A stretch of 64,000 bases of DNA from Prochlorococcus sp. AG-436-J02 (GCA_003212625.1 QCPI01000002.1:1-64000), one strand, 5' to 3'; shown: positions 8,241 through 17,866, numbered from the stretch's first letter. A program made the numbers and translations. Notes: generated by a model not told the origin, from the letters alone.

Positions 8241-8415
8241 GCAATAAATGATATTAATATCAACTTAAAGAATTGTTTTTATATTTTTATGATTTAAATC
8301 AAAACTAGTTTTGTTGATTAGATTTTATAGACATATTGTATGTATACATTTTGTAGGTTTCTTTACAGTTGAAAAGTAAACTTGTTAAGTTGGATTAATA
8401 TTTAAGAAAATAACC

Positions 8416-8700
8416 ATGCCATCTGACATTGAGTACTTTAAAAATCTTTCTAAAGAGGTTAGTAGTGAAGATGATAAAATTAATTTCTTTGATAAACATC
8501 AAAAAGCCTTTTATGTAGATATTTATTCCCATAGTTGGTCAAATATGATGGAAGCATATGCAAAAGCAGAGAATCTAAGTGCAGAGCAACTAAATGAAAT
8601 TGAGGAAATGAAATGGAAAGAAATGCCTGAATTGCTCAAGATATATGCCTATGATTTTTGTATTCTTAATGGATTTGTGTTTACTGGAGTTGGTAAGTAG
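8416..8700 (+). CDS. Hypothetical acidic soluble protein
   Basis: 94 residues, rich in Glu/Asp and Lys, predicted mostly helical (SAEQLNEIEEMKWKEMPELL) with a hydrophobic end (FCILNGFVFTGVGK). Start chosen at ATG 8416. No family recognised. Confidence 0.6.
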   Translation: MPSDIEYFKNLSKEVSSEDDKINFFDKHQKAFYVDIYSHSWSNMMEAYAKAENLSAEQLNEIEEMKWKEMPELLKIYAYDFCILNGFVFTGVGK

Positions 8701-8894
8701 ATAAAATTGATACCTTGTATTTCTATATTTTATTATGGCAAAGCTAGTTTATAATGTACCGGTTTAAGTTTTAAGTAAATTTATTTTTATTGTGTGATAG
8801 TTATAGTAATGAGGAATATGCTCGTGGTTTGAGGAATTATTTAATATAGAATCGTTATTCACTTTACTTTTTTGAAATTTGATTGGAATGCTAG

Positions 8895-9020
8895 TTATTT
8901 CTTTTTTTTTGCCTTAAATCCATCTTTAAAGTCTGAACCAGATTTATTAAACCAAACCAAAAAAACTGCAATAGATAGTCCTATTACAAATGCAGTTCTC
9001 CATTGAGATAGATCATCCAT
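8895..9020 (-). CDS. Single-span membrane peptide
   Basis: 41 residues: MDDLSQWRTAFVIGLSIAVF, LVWFNKSGSDFKDGFKAKKK. One membrane helix with a basic tail. Its ATG shares a base with the stop of the gene 9020-9268 (TAATG), a sign of translational coupling. Confidence 0.65.
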   Translation of the reverse strand: MDDLSQWRTAFVIGLSIAVFLVWFNKSGSDFKDGFKAKKKK

Positions 9021-9268
9021 TAACAAAAGATTTTTCTTCCAGTAGGGGAGTAATAATAACAAGTTCCATCAGTTCCGATATAGAACATCCGGTTTTTGTA
9101 TTTAGACTTTGCAAATTGTCCAAGTCTTCTTTCATGTAAGTCAAAGCATTTGGTATTTAGCTCAGGATTGCGTTCTCTTTGTGCATTAGTCCCTTCTTCT
9201 ATATTCCATGCAAATTTTCTAATAAGCCAAATAGTTGCAAATACAAAAATAAAAATTAGTGCATTCAT
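9020..9268 (-). CDS. Small membrane-anchored protein
   Basis: 82 residues: an N-terminal membrane helix (LIFIFVFATIWLI), a charged middle, and a C-terminal segment YIGTDGTCYYYSPTGRKIFC with two Cys that looks like a small beta structure. It is in a minus-strand cluster with 9292-9621 and 8895-9020. Confidence 0.7.
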   Translation of the reverse strand: MNALIFIFVFATIWLIRKFAWNIEEGTNAQRERNPELNTKCFDLHERRLGQFAKSKYKNRMFYIGTDGTCYYYSPTGRKIFC

Positions 9269-9291
9269 TTAGCTGGAATGAAATTAATTTT

Positions 9292-9621
9292 TTAACAATA
9301 GTCTCTTAACTCTTTCCACTTATCCAGTCCTGCTTGAAGATTCTTCATTTGAGTTTTAGATCCATTGACTTTAAATGCTTTAATTAAGGACTCTGTCGCT
9401 TCGATCCCATAAATGGCTGCTTCTTTTTGTCTTGTGCAGTTTCTGTCTCTTGAACCGTTTTTTAGTTCATTTTCGATTTCATCCAAGATTTGGCTGGCTC
9501 GTTCCTGTTTCTGATAAAAGTCATTTAAATACATTTCAAATTCTGTTTCAGCTTTAGCTGGTAAGAGTGAAATAAATAAGAAGAATGAAAATATCAGAGA
9601 TAGAAGTAATAAGCGTTTCAT
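9292..9621 (-). CDS. Secreted helical protein
   Basis: 109 residues. A clear signal peptide (MKRLLLLSLIFSFFLFISLL) ends at a PAKA-ET cleavage site. The mature part is helical and charged, with two Cys (RNCTRQ, and the terminal DYC) that could form a disulfide in the periplasm. First of a three-gene minus-strand cluster. Confidence 0.7.
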   Translation of the reverse strand: MKRLLLLSLIFSFFLFISLLPAKAETEFEMYLNDFYQKQERASQILDEIENELKNGSRDRNCTRQKEAAIYGIEATESLIKAFKVNGSKTQMKNLQAGLDKWKELRDYC

Positions 9622-9678
9622 ATGTCTATAATGAGATGATTTTGACGCTTACTTAATTCGTATTTCTTAGTTATAACC

Positions 9679-9891
9679 ATGAATGTTAGGGAAAGGTTCG
9701 TAAAAACAAAGATGTATCTGATGCCTAGGAAAAGAACTAATATTCAACGTCTTGCAGAAGTTGACCAAATAAATAAATCTTCGAGTTCTTGGGGTGAATT
9801 AAGTAATTTACCTTGGTTCATAACTGATAGCACTGTAGTCGTTTTTTTAATATTAAATGATAGACAATATGGATATAAACGACCTTGTTGA
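9679..9891 (+). CDS. Hypothetical protein
   Basis: 70 residues: a basic N-terminus (MNVRERFVKTKMYLMPRKRT), then SWGELSNLPWFITDSTVVVF. No family recognised; the start could also be the internal Met 12 or 15. Divergent from the secreted-protein cluster. Confidence 0.45.
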   Translation: MNVRERFVKTKMYLMPRKRTNIQRLAEVDQINKSSSSWGELSNLPWFITDSTVVVFLILNDRQYGYKRPC

Positions 9892-9904
9892 AATAAAATG
9901 ATCT

Positions 9905-10048
9905 CTAATTAATAGTAGTTGCTTTTCTTTCAACTTGAATGTTATCAATTATAATCTTCTCAACCATATGAGGTGAAACTTTTGGAACATCAAACCTACT
10001 GATTAAATTTGCGATTCTTTTGTTAATTAAACGGTTAATCAAAGCCAT
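9905..10048 (-). CDS. Small basic protein
   Basis: 47 residues: MALINRLINKRIANLISRFD, VPKVSPHMVEKIIIDNIQVE, RKATTIN. Amphipathic helices with a coding-like composition. No family recognised. Confidence 0.5.
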   Translation of the reverse strand: MALINRLINKRIANLISRFDVPKVSPHMVEKIIIDNIQVERKATTIN

Positions 10049-10362
10049 GAAATTTTAGAACTTGTATTTGTTATAGCAATAGAACGATCACTTTCAATCC
10101 GTAGAATTACTATTGAGTTTTGAGAATCCTTGAACTTGTTGTTTCACTTTTAAAAAAAGCATTTATAAACTTAATGATATTTCTAGTCATACCATAAGGA
10201 TTGTCTTTACATAGAATGTTGAATTGGTCGATAATCATGAATCACAAATTAGGATTTACTAGACGAGCTGAAAGCTTCAGTAAGGGGAGTTATATTTTTT
10301 GTTATTTAGACCTTAACCTCAGACTGTTCTTTAGAAGGTGGTTTACTTCATTAGTTATTGCC

Positions 10363-10545
10363 TTAAGAAAACCAAATTCCGCCATTCTTAAGAGCTTCAA
10401 AAATATACTTATTTTGTTCCTGCTGTTTCTTAATTAGATCTTTGGACTCATTCAAATTAGTTGTCTCATTAGTGATTTGTTGAACTGCTATAGGCCATAG
10501 TTTCGAAAGCCATGACTTGGTTCTCGCTCTAGCAAATGAAACCAT
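10363..10545 (-). CDS. Small hypothetical protein
   Basis: 60 residues: MVSFARARTKSWLSKLWPIA, then a polar helix (NLNESKDLIKKQQEQNKYIF) and a short end ALKNGGIWFS. Preferred over the opposite-strand frame at 10201-10437, which has no sensible composition. Confidence 0.5.
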   Translation of the reverse strand: MVSFARARTKSWLSKLWPIAVQQITNETTNLNESKDLIKKQQEQNKYIFEALKNGGIWFS

Positions 10546-10898
10546 CGAAAAAAATTTCCTAAAAAATAAAGGTACTAATTAATTCCTTTTCCTTGTTATA
10601 GCCTGGCTAATGAGATTACCTATTGAATATGTCTTGAGATATAGATAAAAAACTAGGTACGTTAATTTCAATAATTACATTATCTATAGTTGACAATCTT
10701 TTTCTAAATTTCATTTATGTAAGTTGTTGTATGGAGTTCCGTAAAAAAACATCGATAAGTTTTTAATGAACTCAAGATCTTAGACAGAACATACTTTCGA
10801 GATCTGAGGAATACAAATATTGGCTAGATGCAATATGAGTCGACTAATCAATCAAATCGTTTTTTTAAACAGATAAATTCGTATGATATTTTATTTCA
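10546..10898. other. Intergenic stretch
   Basis: AT-rich, no reading frame of note. It lies between the minus-strand gene 10363-10545 and the terminator at 10899, so it should contain the promoter of the former. Confidence 0.35.
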
Positions 10899-10930
10899 TG
10901 TAAAAAGGGGCATATATGCCCCTTTTTACA
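10899..10930. terminator. Perfectly palindromic bidirectional terminator
   Basis: A 32-bp perfect palindrome, TGTAAAAAGGGGCATA and its complement, with T-runs on both strands. It lies 45 bp beyond the stop of the minus-strand gene 10975-11355 and can stop transcription from either side. Confidence 0.85.
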
Positions 10931-10974
10931 TTTTCTGTAAATCAACAGATCTAAATGGTTGTTTTGCAATTTAA

Positions 10975-11355
10975 TCAGGCAGCTAATACTGGATCATTAG
11001 TTGCTAATACTTTAGAAGATGGTCCTTCTGGCTCTGCAGAATCGTTTATCTCTGTAGAGATAGGACCTTCTGATTCTGAAATGGACTCATAATTATTTTC
11101 ATGAATGACTTCTGTTTTTGGTTGCAATTTAATTATTGGAGTAATCTCAGAGACAATAACTGGGGTTAACTCTACTTTTTTATCAATGTAAGACCATGGG
11201 TTAACGGTTGCGGCAATAAATTCTCGATTCGCTTCTGTTTTATCTCCTCTAGTGATTAGCAATAAAGGAAGTGCAATTGTAAACAGAAAAAATATAGCTA
11301 GGGAAAAATTGGCAATTGCCATTTCTTTACCAGGTTCAAATGCTGCTAGAAGCAT
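10975..11355 (-). CDS. Membrane-anchored acidic protein
   Basis: 126 residues. One membrane helix (FSLAIFFLFTIALPLLLITR) near residues 17-36, then a long low-complexity acidic tail rich in Glu, Ser and Pro (ESISESEGPISTEINDSAEP). The tail is probably disordered. No family recognised. Confidence 0.65.
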   Translation of the reverse strand: MLLAAFEPGKEMAIANFSLAIFFLFTIALPLLLITRGDKTEANREFIAATVNPWSYIDKKVELTPVIVSEITPIIKLQPKTEVIHENNYESISESEGPISTEINDSAEPEGPSSKVLATNDPVLAA

Positions 11356-11492
11356 AAAATTAAAGCGATTTTTATAAAAATCACTTACTTTTAATTTTTA
11401 GACCATACCTTCGCAAACAAACTTAACTGAATATTTCTAGCCGTAGAAATCACAACAATAATTGAGGACCTTGAATATATGTATTTGGAAAT

Positions 11493-11903
11493 TTAGGTGG
11501 AGGCCTCTGGTTCTGACATCAGACGATAAGCAAATTTATCAATGCGTCTTTTGTTTACTCCATTATCTCCAATACCAACTCTTGATTCTGATCTGACTTG
11601 GATTATCCCTTTCTCAGGAATCGCTTTGAGTAGTAGATCATCAGTATACCTTCTCCATTTTGTCTTTGCTTCAGCATGAATAAACGAATCAGTTTGCTCA
11701 ATGATTTTTGTTCGTGCTGTTTCCGAAATTATTTTAGTGGCTTTTTTAAAAGCATTTTCTATATCATTTACTTTAAAGTCTCTCCTCACGCAGTGCGTTA
11801 TAACAACACATTCGGGAAGCTCTTCTGCTGTTGCATTCACCTGATTTGGAGGGATTGCAACTACAAAAAGAATTACTAGGAAGTTTGTGATTAACCAATT
11901 CAT
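11493..11903 (-). CDS. DUF1499 protein, exported
   Basis: 136 residues from ATG 11903; an upstream ATG (11960) would add 19 residues before the signal peptide and is less likely. The start MNWLITNFLVILFVVAIPPN is a signal sequence. The DUF1499 core follows: CVVITHCVRRDF, FIHAEAKTKWRRYTDDLLL and the signature IQVRSESRVGIGDNGVN..RI. Function unknown. A second member is at 20775-21116. Confidence 0.8.
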   Translation of the reverse strand: MNWLITNFLVILFVVAIPPNQVNATAEELPECVVITHCVRRDFKVNDIENAFKKATKIISETARTKIIEQTDSFIHAEAKTKWRRYTDDLLLKAIPEKGIIQVRSESRVGIGDNGVNKRRIDKFAYRLMSEPEAST

Positions 11904-12089
11904 TTTTGAATAAAAAGGGTCTAGAAAAAAATTACAATTGATCCAAATAATATATCCCAAAAATAAATCAAAGTGAAATCAACCTAGATTTATTTTTTCT
12001 GTGATTATTTAAATTTATATCTATGAGTAAAAAGTAATAAAGATATAGTTTTGATAAGCATACTAAATACAAGTATGTATAAGAGTTGT

Positions 12090-12260
12090 TTAACTTGCTA
12101 TTTCATTTCCCCATTCTTTGTGCTTCCGACCTATATCTATTATTGTGTTTTTTTGAGCATTTAATTTAAGAAGTCGGTGAACAAGCTCAATTTTGGTTGC
12201 AGTTACTTCTTCTGAATAAAATTTTAGGGGCTGTTCTCCAAGCATATTGTCGCCGCTCAT
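12090..12260 (-). CDS. Small conserved-looking soluble protein
   Basis: 56 residues: MSGDNMLGEQPLKFYSEEVT, ATKIELVHRLLKLNAQKNTI, IDIGRKHKEWGNEIAS. Charged helical protein preceded by GAGGAAT as a ribosome-binding site. No family recognised. Confidence 0.65.
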   Translation of the reverse strand: MSGDNMLGEQPLKFYSEEVTATKIELVHRLLKLNAQKNTIIDIGRKHKEWGNEIAS

Positions 12261-12606
12261 TAATTCCTCAACTATAAAATCAATTGCTTTTTAAGATGAA
12301 ATTGAACATAATCAAAAGTTTTTAAGGTTTTATTCCTTTTTCCTTTACATGATTATTGGTTTTGGTTTCTTCCTAACCGTAAAAGTAAAGAAGATTACTG
12401 GTGAAATTTTGTATTTTTGTTTGACAAAATCCAACTCTTCTAACTAAGAAATTGATCATTATTTAATAGTGTCAACAATCTTCGAAAATATATATCCAAT
12501 TTTTTGGTTATTCGTTTCCGCTTAAATTCAGTAATTCTAAGAAGCTTGACCATTCTACATATTAATTTGTGCTAGGTATAATGAGATGTTTCAATGATTT
12601 AGATAC
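12261..12606. other. Intergenic stretch with possible promoter
   Basis: No gene. A good -10 hexamer with extended context (TAGGTATAAT, about 12574-12583) lies 30 bp before the hairpin at 12607, so a short transcript ending there, or a 5' leader for the gene at 12678, is possible. Confidence 0.35.
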
Positions 12607-12643
12607 TCTCGCATTTTTTATTCTTTTCTTATGCGAGATTTTT
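12607..12643 (+). terminator. Hairpin with T-run (terminator or attenuator)
   Basis: Stem TCTCGCAT / ATGCGAGA with a 16-base T-rich loop, followed by TTTTTA. It lies 35 bp before the ATG of the next gene and just after a good -10 box, so it may end a very short RNA or attenuate the downstream gene. Confidence 0.55.
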
Positions 12644-12677
12644 ATTTATAGATCACTATCGAGCTCACTAAGGATTT

Positions 12678-13151
12678 ATGAACATTGCAAAATCATCCCC
12701 CTTGTATGAGTATTGGAATTCGGATCAAGAAGAGGAGGCAGAAATAGCACGTTTATTAAAACTTAATCCAAATGAACCAGCTTCTGCCCTTTTTAGGAAT
12801 GAACCCTATAAATGGGAGAATCTTTATCAAAGTATAGTTAGAAATGTTATTAATGGAGATGAATCGTCTATAAAAGGTTTGATGATTTTGCTGTCTACAC
12901 TTACTAACAACGAAAAAGAAAAATCCTTAATAGCCCTTCAGTATTTGTTAGATAAGCGTTTGGTTAATAAATTGAGAAATGAAAAATATCAGGATCTAAA
13001 GTCAAATAAAAATTTATTAAATGCCTTAACTATTTTATTTAATATTTTTATAAATCCTTATGGGCTGGAGATAAAAAAAGATAAAAAACATTTATATGAG
13101 AAAACAGGAATGTTTTTTTATCATTTAAGAAAGTTAGTTTTTTTTAAATAA
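12678..13151 (+). CDS. Hypothetical helical protein
   Basis: 157 residues, predicted all-helical and soluble (SPLYEYWNSDQEEEAEIARL; later ESSIKGLMILLSTLTNNEKE). AAGGA lies just before the ATG. No domain recognised; the helical repeats leave room for a scaffold role, but that is a guess. Confidence 0.65.
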   Translation: MNIAKSSPLYEYWNSDQEEEAEIARLLKLNPNEPASALFRNEPYKWENLYQSIVRNVINGDESSIKGLMILLSTLTNNEKEKSLIALQYLLDKRLVNKLRNEKYQDLKSNKNLLNALTILFNIFINPYGLEIKKDKKHLYEKTGMFFYHLRKLVFFK

Positions 13152-13215
13152 GAGAATACTAATTTTTTGGATAGAAATATATTTATTGGTAATAACTAAT
13201 AATATAAAAGATCTA

Positions 13216-13500
13216 TTATAATAGTGAATTTTTTTCTATTGATTCTTGAAGCTCTTTTGTGCGTGATTCTTTCTGTGGCCTGGCGGAATCAAGTACTGCA
13301 GCACAACATAGTTGCCATGATGAACCTTCTTTTAATTTCAATTCTTTAGAAATATGTGTTGGAGCAGAAGTTAAAGATGTTATTTCATCAATATGTTCAA
13401 AAATTTCCCATAGCTCACTCTCTAAGAAATCCAGTTCAACTTTGGATAAGAGTCTTGTCGATACAAAATCCTCAACTAGCTCTGAAAGTTCTAAAGACAT
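13216..13500 (-). CDS. Small protein, hI-GS-LD family
   Basis: 94 residues from ATG 13500 (13530 is possible but extends beyond the aligned paralogs). It has a helical N-terminal half (LSKVELDFLESELWEIFEHI) and a core APTHISKELKLKEGSSWQLC then AAVLDSARP. The pattern ap.hI......(e/q)GS.w...(A)..LD...P recurs at 31166, 39392 and 42740, all on the minus strand. Function unknown. Confidence 0.75.
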   Translation of the reverse strand: MSLELSELVEDFVSTRLLSKVELDFLESELWEIFEHIDEITSLTSAPTHISKELKLKEGSSWQLCCAAVLDSARPQKESRTKELQESIEKNSLL

Positions 13501-13680
13501 TTTATTTAAATATCTATGGTTGAAGGACAAGAAATTCTAAAATTAATAGAAAGTTTTTTTAGGATAGCATTTATCTATTTTATTTATTTATGATGTAACT
13601 TTTAAATTGAATCATTAATAATTCAATTCAGAAGGGGATAAAATCTAGACATAAAATAATTCTAAGTATCAAAAGTGAAC

Positions 13681-14004
13681 ATGGAGATTACAAATCAATC
13701 TGCAAAGAAAGCGCAAAAAGATGCTGAGTGGGCATATAACAAAGCGATGGAAAAGTTCTATTATTCTATGTTGGAGGTTGTTTTCTTAAGAATTAAAAGT
13801 CATCTAAGTAAAAAAGGTCTGAAAAAAGTTCTGGAGATAGATGAAAAAAGAGTTAATAATGAAAACCTGGGAATAGAATTTAGTCAGAAAACTTGGGAGA
13901 TCTTAGCTGAAGCATGGATAGGTGCAGAAGGTTTAGCAATGGAAAAGATCGCAGATCTTTACGGATTAAAGGCATTTGATTTGGATCTCTCTAAAATAGA
14001 ATAG
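13681..14004 (+). CDS. Hypothetical helical protein
   Basis: 107 residues from ATG 13681; a GTG two codons earlier is possible. Charged and helical (NQSAKKAQKDAEWAYNKAME, EKFYYSMLEVVFLRIKSHLS), ending KAFDLDLSKIE. No family recognised. Confidence 0.6.
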   Translation: MEITNQSAKKAQKDAEWAYNKAMEKFYYSMLEVVFLRIKSHLSKKGLKKVLEIDEKRVNNENLGIEFSQKTWEILAEAWIGAEGLAMEKIADLYGLKAFDLDLSKIE

Positions 14005-14496
14005 GTTGATGTATAGATCCACTGTCCTAAATTTAAAATCTTAAATTAACTTTGAGCTAAATTTAATTAGTCCCTAACTCTATTTGATTAGTTTGAAGCT
14101 TCAACAGTTAAAAAAATTCTTGAAAGAGAGAAAAAAGCGACTTAAAAAGAAATATCTCAATAAAATTCTTGAAAAACAAAATAATAATTCCAAAAATAGC
14201 ACCTATAAAAAATAAAATTTATATTCTATTAGTTAGCTTTTTGATTTCAAGTAACTCGTTTGGAAGATCGATTATAATCATTCTCTTAAATTTTTTAATA
14301 AGAAAAGAGAATGAAGTACCTGAACTTTTAGAAAATTAGAATAAAGTTCTAGATGTTCAGATAGCTTTTGTCTGTAACAGATGAAGAACTTACACAACTT
14401 TATTAAATGAGAATTTAAGATAATAGAAACCTTTGAATTTAGAATCAAATTGTATTTTTCTGTGTACCTCAAATAAAATTAAATTTTCAATAAAAG
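14005..14496. other. Gene-free stretch with a lysine-rich open frame
   Basis: A plus-strand frame about 14092-14212 reads LKLQQLKKFLKERKKRLKKK, then YLNKILEKQNNN..., but it has no ATG, only a TTG. The minus-strand frame at 14278-14472 has poor composition. Neither is convincing. Confidence 0.3.
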
Positions 14497-15228
14497 ATGA
14501 GTCGTTTACATGTGCTTCAACATCTAGAACGTGAAGGTCCTGGATTATTTGTTCAATTAGCTGAGGAAAAAGGATTTAGTGTATGGACTTATCGTTTGGA
14601 TTTAGGAGATTCTTTACCAGAACTTTGTAATGGAGATTTGCTTTTGGTTTTGGGGGGACCGATGGGTATCAGAGATATTGGAAATCCAAATTTTCCATGG
14701 ATCAGAAAAGAGATTGCTCTAATTAGAGAAGCCTTAAATAAAGATATTGGAGTGGTCGGAATTTGCTTGGGTGCTCAGCTTTTAGCTTATGCTACAGGTG
14801 GTGATGTAGAGGTTCTAAAAGAAGGTATATCTCGTCAACCATTAGCAGAGATTGGATGGCATGATGTCTCTTCTGATGGACTTGGAAAAAAGAATAGACT
14901 TGCGACACTTTTGGGTAAACCGTTTCCTGTACTACATTGGCATGCTGATAGAATCTTATTGCCTACTACGGCAGAGCTGATTGCAAGTAGTTATCGATGC
15001 AAGGAGCAATTATTTCAGATTGGATCATTAGCTTATGGGATACAATTTCATGTCGAGATTGATAACGATATGGTTAATAGGTGGATCAATGAGGATATGG
15101 AATTTATTTCGTCTGCTTTAGGGAGAGATGGTCAATCTATTTTAAGGAGACAACAACAAGAATATTGTAATAAAACCTTAGAAGCTAGATTAGTATTTTT
15201 AAATACATTGTTTGATCTTCTAATATAA
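14497..15228 (+). CDS. Class I glutamine amidotransferase (GMP synthase-like)
   Basis: 243 residues, the length of stand-alone type 1 glutamine amidotransferases, which release ammonia from glutamine. The nucleophile lies in GVVGICLGAQLLAYATGG, the oxyanion region in LLLVLGGPMGI, and the catalytic His in GIQFHVEID, so the C-H-E triad appears intact. No synthetase partner lies beside it. The acceptor substrate is unknown; such proteins include gamma-glutamyl-conjugate hydrolases. Confidence 0.9.
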   Translation: MSRLHVLQHLEREGPGLFVQLAEEKGFSVWTYRLDLGDSLPELCNGDLLLVLGGPMGIRDIGNPNFPWIRKEIALIREALNKDIGVVGICLGAQLLAYATGGDVEVLKEGISRQPLAEIGWHDVSSDGLGKKNRLATLLGKPFPVLHWHADRILLPTTAELIASSYRCKEQLFQIGSLAYGIQFHVEIDNDMVNRWINEDMEFISSALGRDGQSILRRQQQEYCNKTLEARLVFLNTLFDLLI

Positions 15229-15260
15229 AGTAATGACTTTAGCAGGTTGACTATTGTTCA

Positions 15261-15461
15261 ATGATTGATGACTTCACTCTTGACCAGTGCAAAAAGGATA
15301 GGGAACTTCTTCAATTAAAAATTAAAAATCTTGAGCATGGTATTAATGAAGCAGAAAAAATGATTAACGAATCACAAATGAATAATGAGACACTTACTTT
15401 TTTAAGAAGAAAAGTTGCAGAATCTAATCAGGATTTAGCATCTCTTTACTTAATTAAATAA
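15261..15461 (+). CDS. Small coiled-coil protein
   Basis: 66 residues: MIDDFTLDQCKKDRELLQLK then IKNLEHGINEAEKMINESQM. Regular hydrophobic spacing suggests one long helix or coiled coil. It lies 32 bp after the amidotransferase gene on the same strand and may share its transcript. Confidence 0.6.
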   Translation: MIDDFTLDQCKKDRELLQLKIKNLEHGINEAEKMINESQMNNETLTFLRRKVAESNQDLASLYLIK

Positions 15462-15755
15462 AGCCAATACATTATTTTTTTATGATTACATGTGGTTAGC
15501 GACAATGTCTTATTGTCATTTGCGTCTACCCAGTCATCATGGGAGATTAAATATAATTAACTGTTCCATAAAGTCATGTCGGATTGATCTAATGATCTTT
15601 GCATCCATGTCTGTTTTTATTGCATATCAAATTTTTTAAAAAAGAAGTTACGGTCGGGAGATCGTCGTTTTCAGTTCCTTTGTATGTGAATTTTGTTCCA
15701 ACATGAAAACGCACATTGCAGAATTTGAAATTAAGAGGTCAAATTTATGTACTAA
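15462..15755. other. Intergenic stretch
   Basis: No convincing gene. A 40-codon frame from ATG 15702 overlaps the next open frame out of phase and looks spurious. Confidence 0.3.
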
Positions 15756-16007
15756 GTTATTTCTGCACTTTTTAGTACAAGATCTCCTTACGACCACATT
15801 TCTTCAAAACTCTTCGAATTGATTGGATTACCACTTGGTCTTATAAATAAAAAGCCAGGGGTAGTGCTATCCAAAAAGAATCATCCCATTCTCTCTGTAG
15901 AAGCAAAAGCTTTGAGTATTGAAGAAATGTCTTCTTTAGTAGACATTTATCAAATAAACACAATAAATGTAGGATTGCATGTCTTTCCAATCTTCTATGT
16001 TTCATGA
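15756..16007 (+). pseudogene. Open frame with coding-like composition but no clear start
   Basis: The frame is open from 15756 and reads FSTRSPYDHISSKLFELIGL then PLGLINKKPGVVLSKKNHPI and LSVEAKALSIEEMSSLVDIY. Coding-like sequence extends well upstream of the only ATG (15819), so either a rare start codon is used or the 5' end was lost. If ATG 15819 is used the product has 62 residues. Confidence 0.4.
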
Positions 16008-16086
16008 GAAAGTTTTGCTTCTTTTGCTAATAAAGACGTTTAGTAGTACTTGCAAAACCTTGATTAAAAATGATTTTATCCTTTGT

Positions 16087-16302
16087 TTAAGCAGCTTGCT
16101 CAGCTATTTGGTTTGTGTATAGAGATATGATTTCACCATTTGGTGTTTTATACACCCTTTCAATAACTTCTCCAGCATTAATAATCACTTTAGTGTTCAT
16201 TGAACCAAATGGTAATGTTTTTATACTCGGGACAAGCGCTTTTTTTAAATCTGGGTATTTATCTAAATTAGTAAAATCTTTCAATATTTTTTTTGTAGCC
16301 AT
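16087..16302 (-). CDS. GSMNTKVIIN-family small protein
   Basis: 71 residues. The core LPFGSMNTKVIINAGEVIER followed by VYKTPNGEIISLY is almost the same as in the gene at 19648-19917, where it reads LPVGSMNTKVIINDGAVIER. The N-terminal part (YPDLKKALVPSIKT) also matches. Probably a small beta-rich soluble protein. Function unknown. Confidence 0.75.
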   Translation of the reverse strand: MATKKILKDFTNLDKYPDLKKALVPSIKTLPFGSMNTKVIINAGEVIERVYKTPNGEIISLYTNQIAEQAA

Positions 16303-16711
16303 TACTAAATATTCGAGGTTATATATTTCTTATAACTAATTTTTTTAGCTCGTAAAGAGTTTGAAACAATACTCTTATTTTTATGAATGTGCTTATCAAA
16401 CCAATAATTCTTTTTGGGCTCCTACAGATTGTTTTCATTATTTCAAATGGCTTATACGTAATGTCAACAATCAATACTCTACTTTGCCTTAAATCCATAA
16501 TGTAAAGAAAACTTAAGGTGGTAGGAATCTTATTTTTCGCATTTAAATGAATTTTCTTTGCTTTCATCATTAATGCTTTATTTTGATCATTATGATTCTC
16601 TTTCTTTGCAATGCTTGTTAAATTCTACTTCTTTTTGAAATAATTAATTCTTAGGAACATAAGTTAAGCATAAGATAATTAGGTAATTCTTTTTGTTCTA
16701 CACATATCATT
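16303..16711. other. Intergenic stretch
   Basis: A minus-strand frame of 83 codons (16319-16570) exists, but its composition is poor and it has no ribosome-binding site I trust. Otherwise nothing but presumed promoters for purT and the divergent gene. Confidence 0.35.
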
Positions 16712-17866
16712 ATGAATGTTTTCCCAAAGAAAATAATGCTTCTGGGTAGTGGTGAATTAGGAAAAGAGGTGGCTATAGCAGCAAAAAGATTAGGCTGCTT
16801 TGTTATTGCATGTGATCGCTATGAAAATGCACCAGCTATGCAGGTTTCTGATAAATCTGCAGTCTTAGATATGAATAATGCTAAGGAATTAAAACAAGTT
16901 ATATCTGATTCTAAACCAGATATAATTATTCCTGAAATAGAAGCACTCGCTGTAGATATTCTAGATGAAATAGAAGAAAATATTCAAGTAATTCCTAATG
17001 CAAGAGCTACTGCAATAACAATGAATAGAGATAAGATACGCGATCTTTCTTCAAATGAATTAAATATAAGAACTGCAAAATTCAGTTATGCGATGAATAA
17101 ATCTGAACTGAATTCGAAGGCAGAAGCTATTGGCTATCCTTTATTAATTAAGCCCGTCATGAGCTCTTCAGGTAAAGGACAAAGTTTAGTTAATAAAAGG
17201 GAAGATTTAGACGAAGCTTGGACTTTGGCTATTGAGAAATCTAGAGGTAAATCAAATAAAATTATTATCGAAGAATTTATTGAATTTGATTTAGAGATTA
17301 CTTTATTAACCATTAGGCAATCTAATGGTAAAACATTGTTTTGTTCTCCTATTGGTCATGAGCAGAAGAATGGAGATTATCAATGTAGTTGGCAACCCGC
17401 TGAATTAAAGGAAAGTGTTTTAATGAAGGCTCAAGAGATTGCTAGAAGTGTTACGGATAATCTTGGTGGTTTAGGTTTGTTTGGAGTTGAATTTTTCATT
17501 AAAGGGGAGGATGTTATTTTTTCAGAGCTATCACCAAGACCTCATGATACAGGGCTAGTGACTTTAATAAGTCAGAATTTAAATGAATTTGAATTACACC
17601 TTAGAGCTATCTTAGGTATTCCGATTCCGGAAATAGTTTGCGATGATGCTTCTGCGAGTCGAGTGATTTTGGCAACTCGAAATCATATAGACGTAAGTTA
17701 TTCTGGTATTGAAGATGCATTAAGTCAATCGAATACAAATGTATTTATATTTGGAAAATCGACTTCAACTGAAGGTCGTCGAATGGGCGTAGCCGTAGCA
17801 AAGGCTAAAACTATACAAGAGGCTAGAATTAAAGCTGACAAAGCAGCACAATCAATTAAATTATAA
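16712..17866 (+). CDS. purT: Formate-dependent GAR transformylase
   Basis: 384 residues, full length for PurT, an ATP-grasp enzyme converting GAR plus formate plus ATP to FGAR in purine synthesis. Visible motifs: MLLGSGELGKEVAIAAKRLG at the N-terminus, PEIEALA, the ATP-grasp loop PVMSSSGKGQS near 147-157, and FSELSPRPHDTGLVTLISQN carrying Mg and ATP ligands. The stop abuts the ATG of the next gene (TAAATG), so they form one transcript. Confidence 0.95.
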   Translation: MNVFPKKIMLLGSGELGKEVAIAAKRLGCFVIACDRYENAPAMQVSDKSAVLDMNNAKELKQVISDSKPDIIIPEIEALAVDILDEIEENIQVIPNARATAITMNRDKIRDLSSNELNIRTAKFSYAMNKSELNSKAEAIGYPLLIKPVMSSSGKGQSLVNKREDLDEAWTLAIEKSRGKSNKIIIEEFIEFDLEITLLTIRQSNGKTLFCSPIGHEQKNGDYQCSWQPAELKESVLMKAQEIARSVTDNLGGLGLFGVEFFIKGEDVIFSELSPRPHDTGLVTLISQNLNEFELHLRAILGIPIPEIVCDDASASRVILATRNHIDVSYSGIEDALSQSNTNVFIFGKSTSTEGRRMGVAVAKAKTIQEARIKADKAAQSIKL

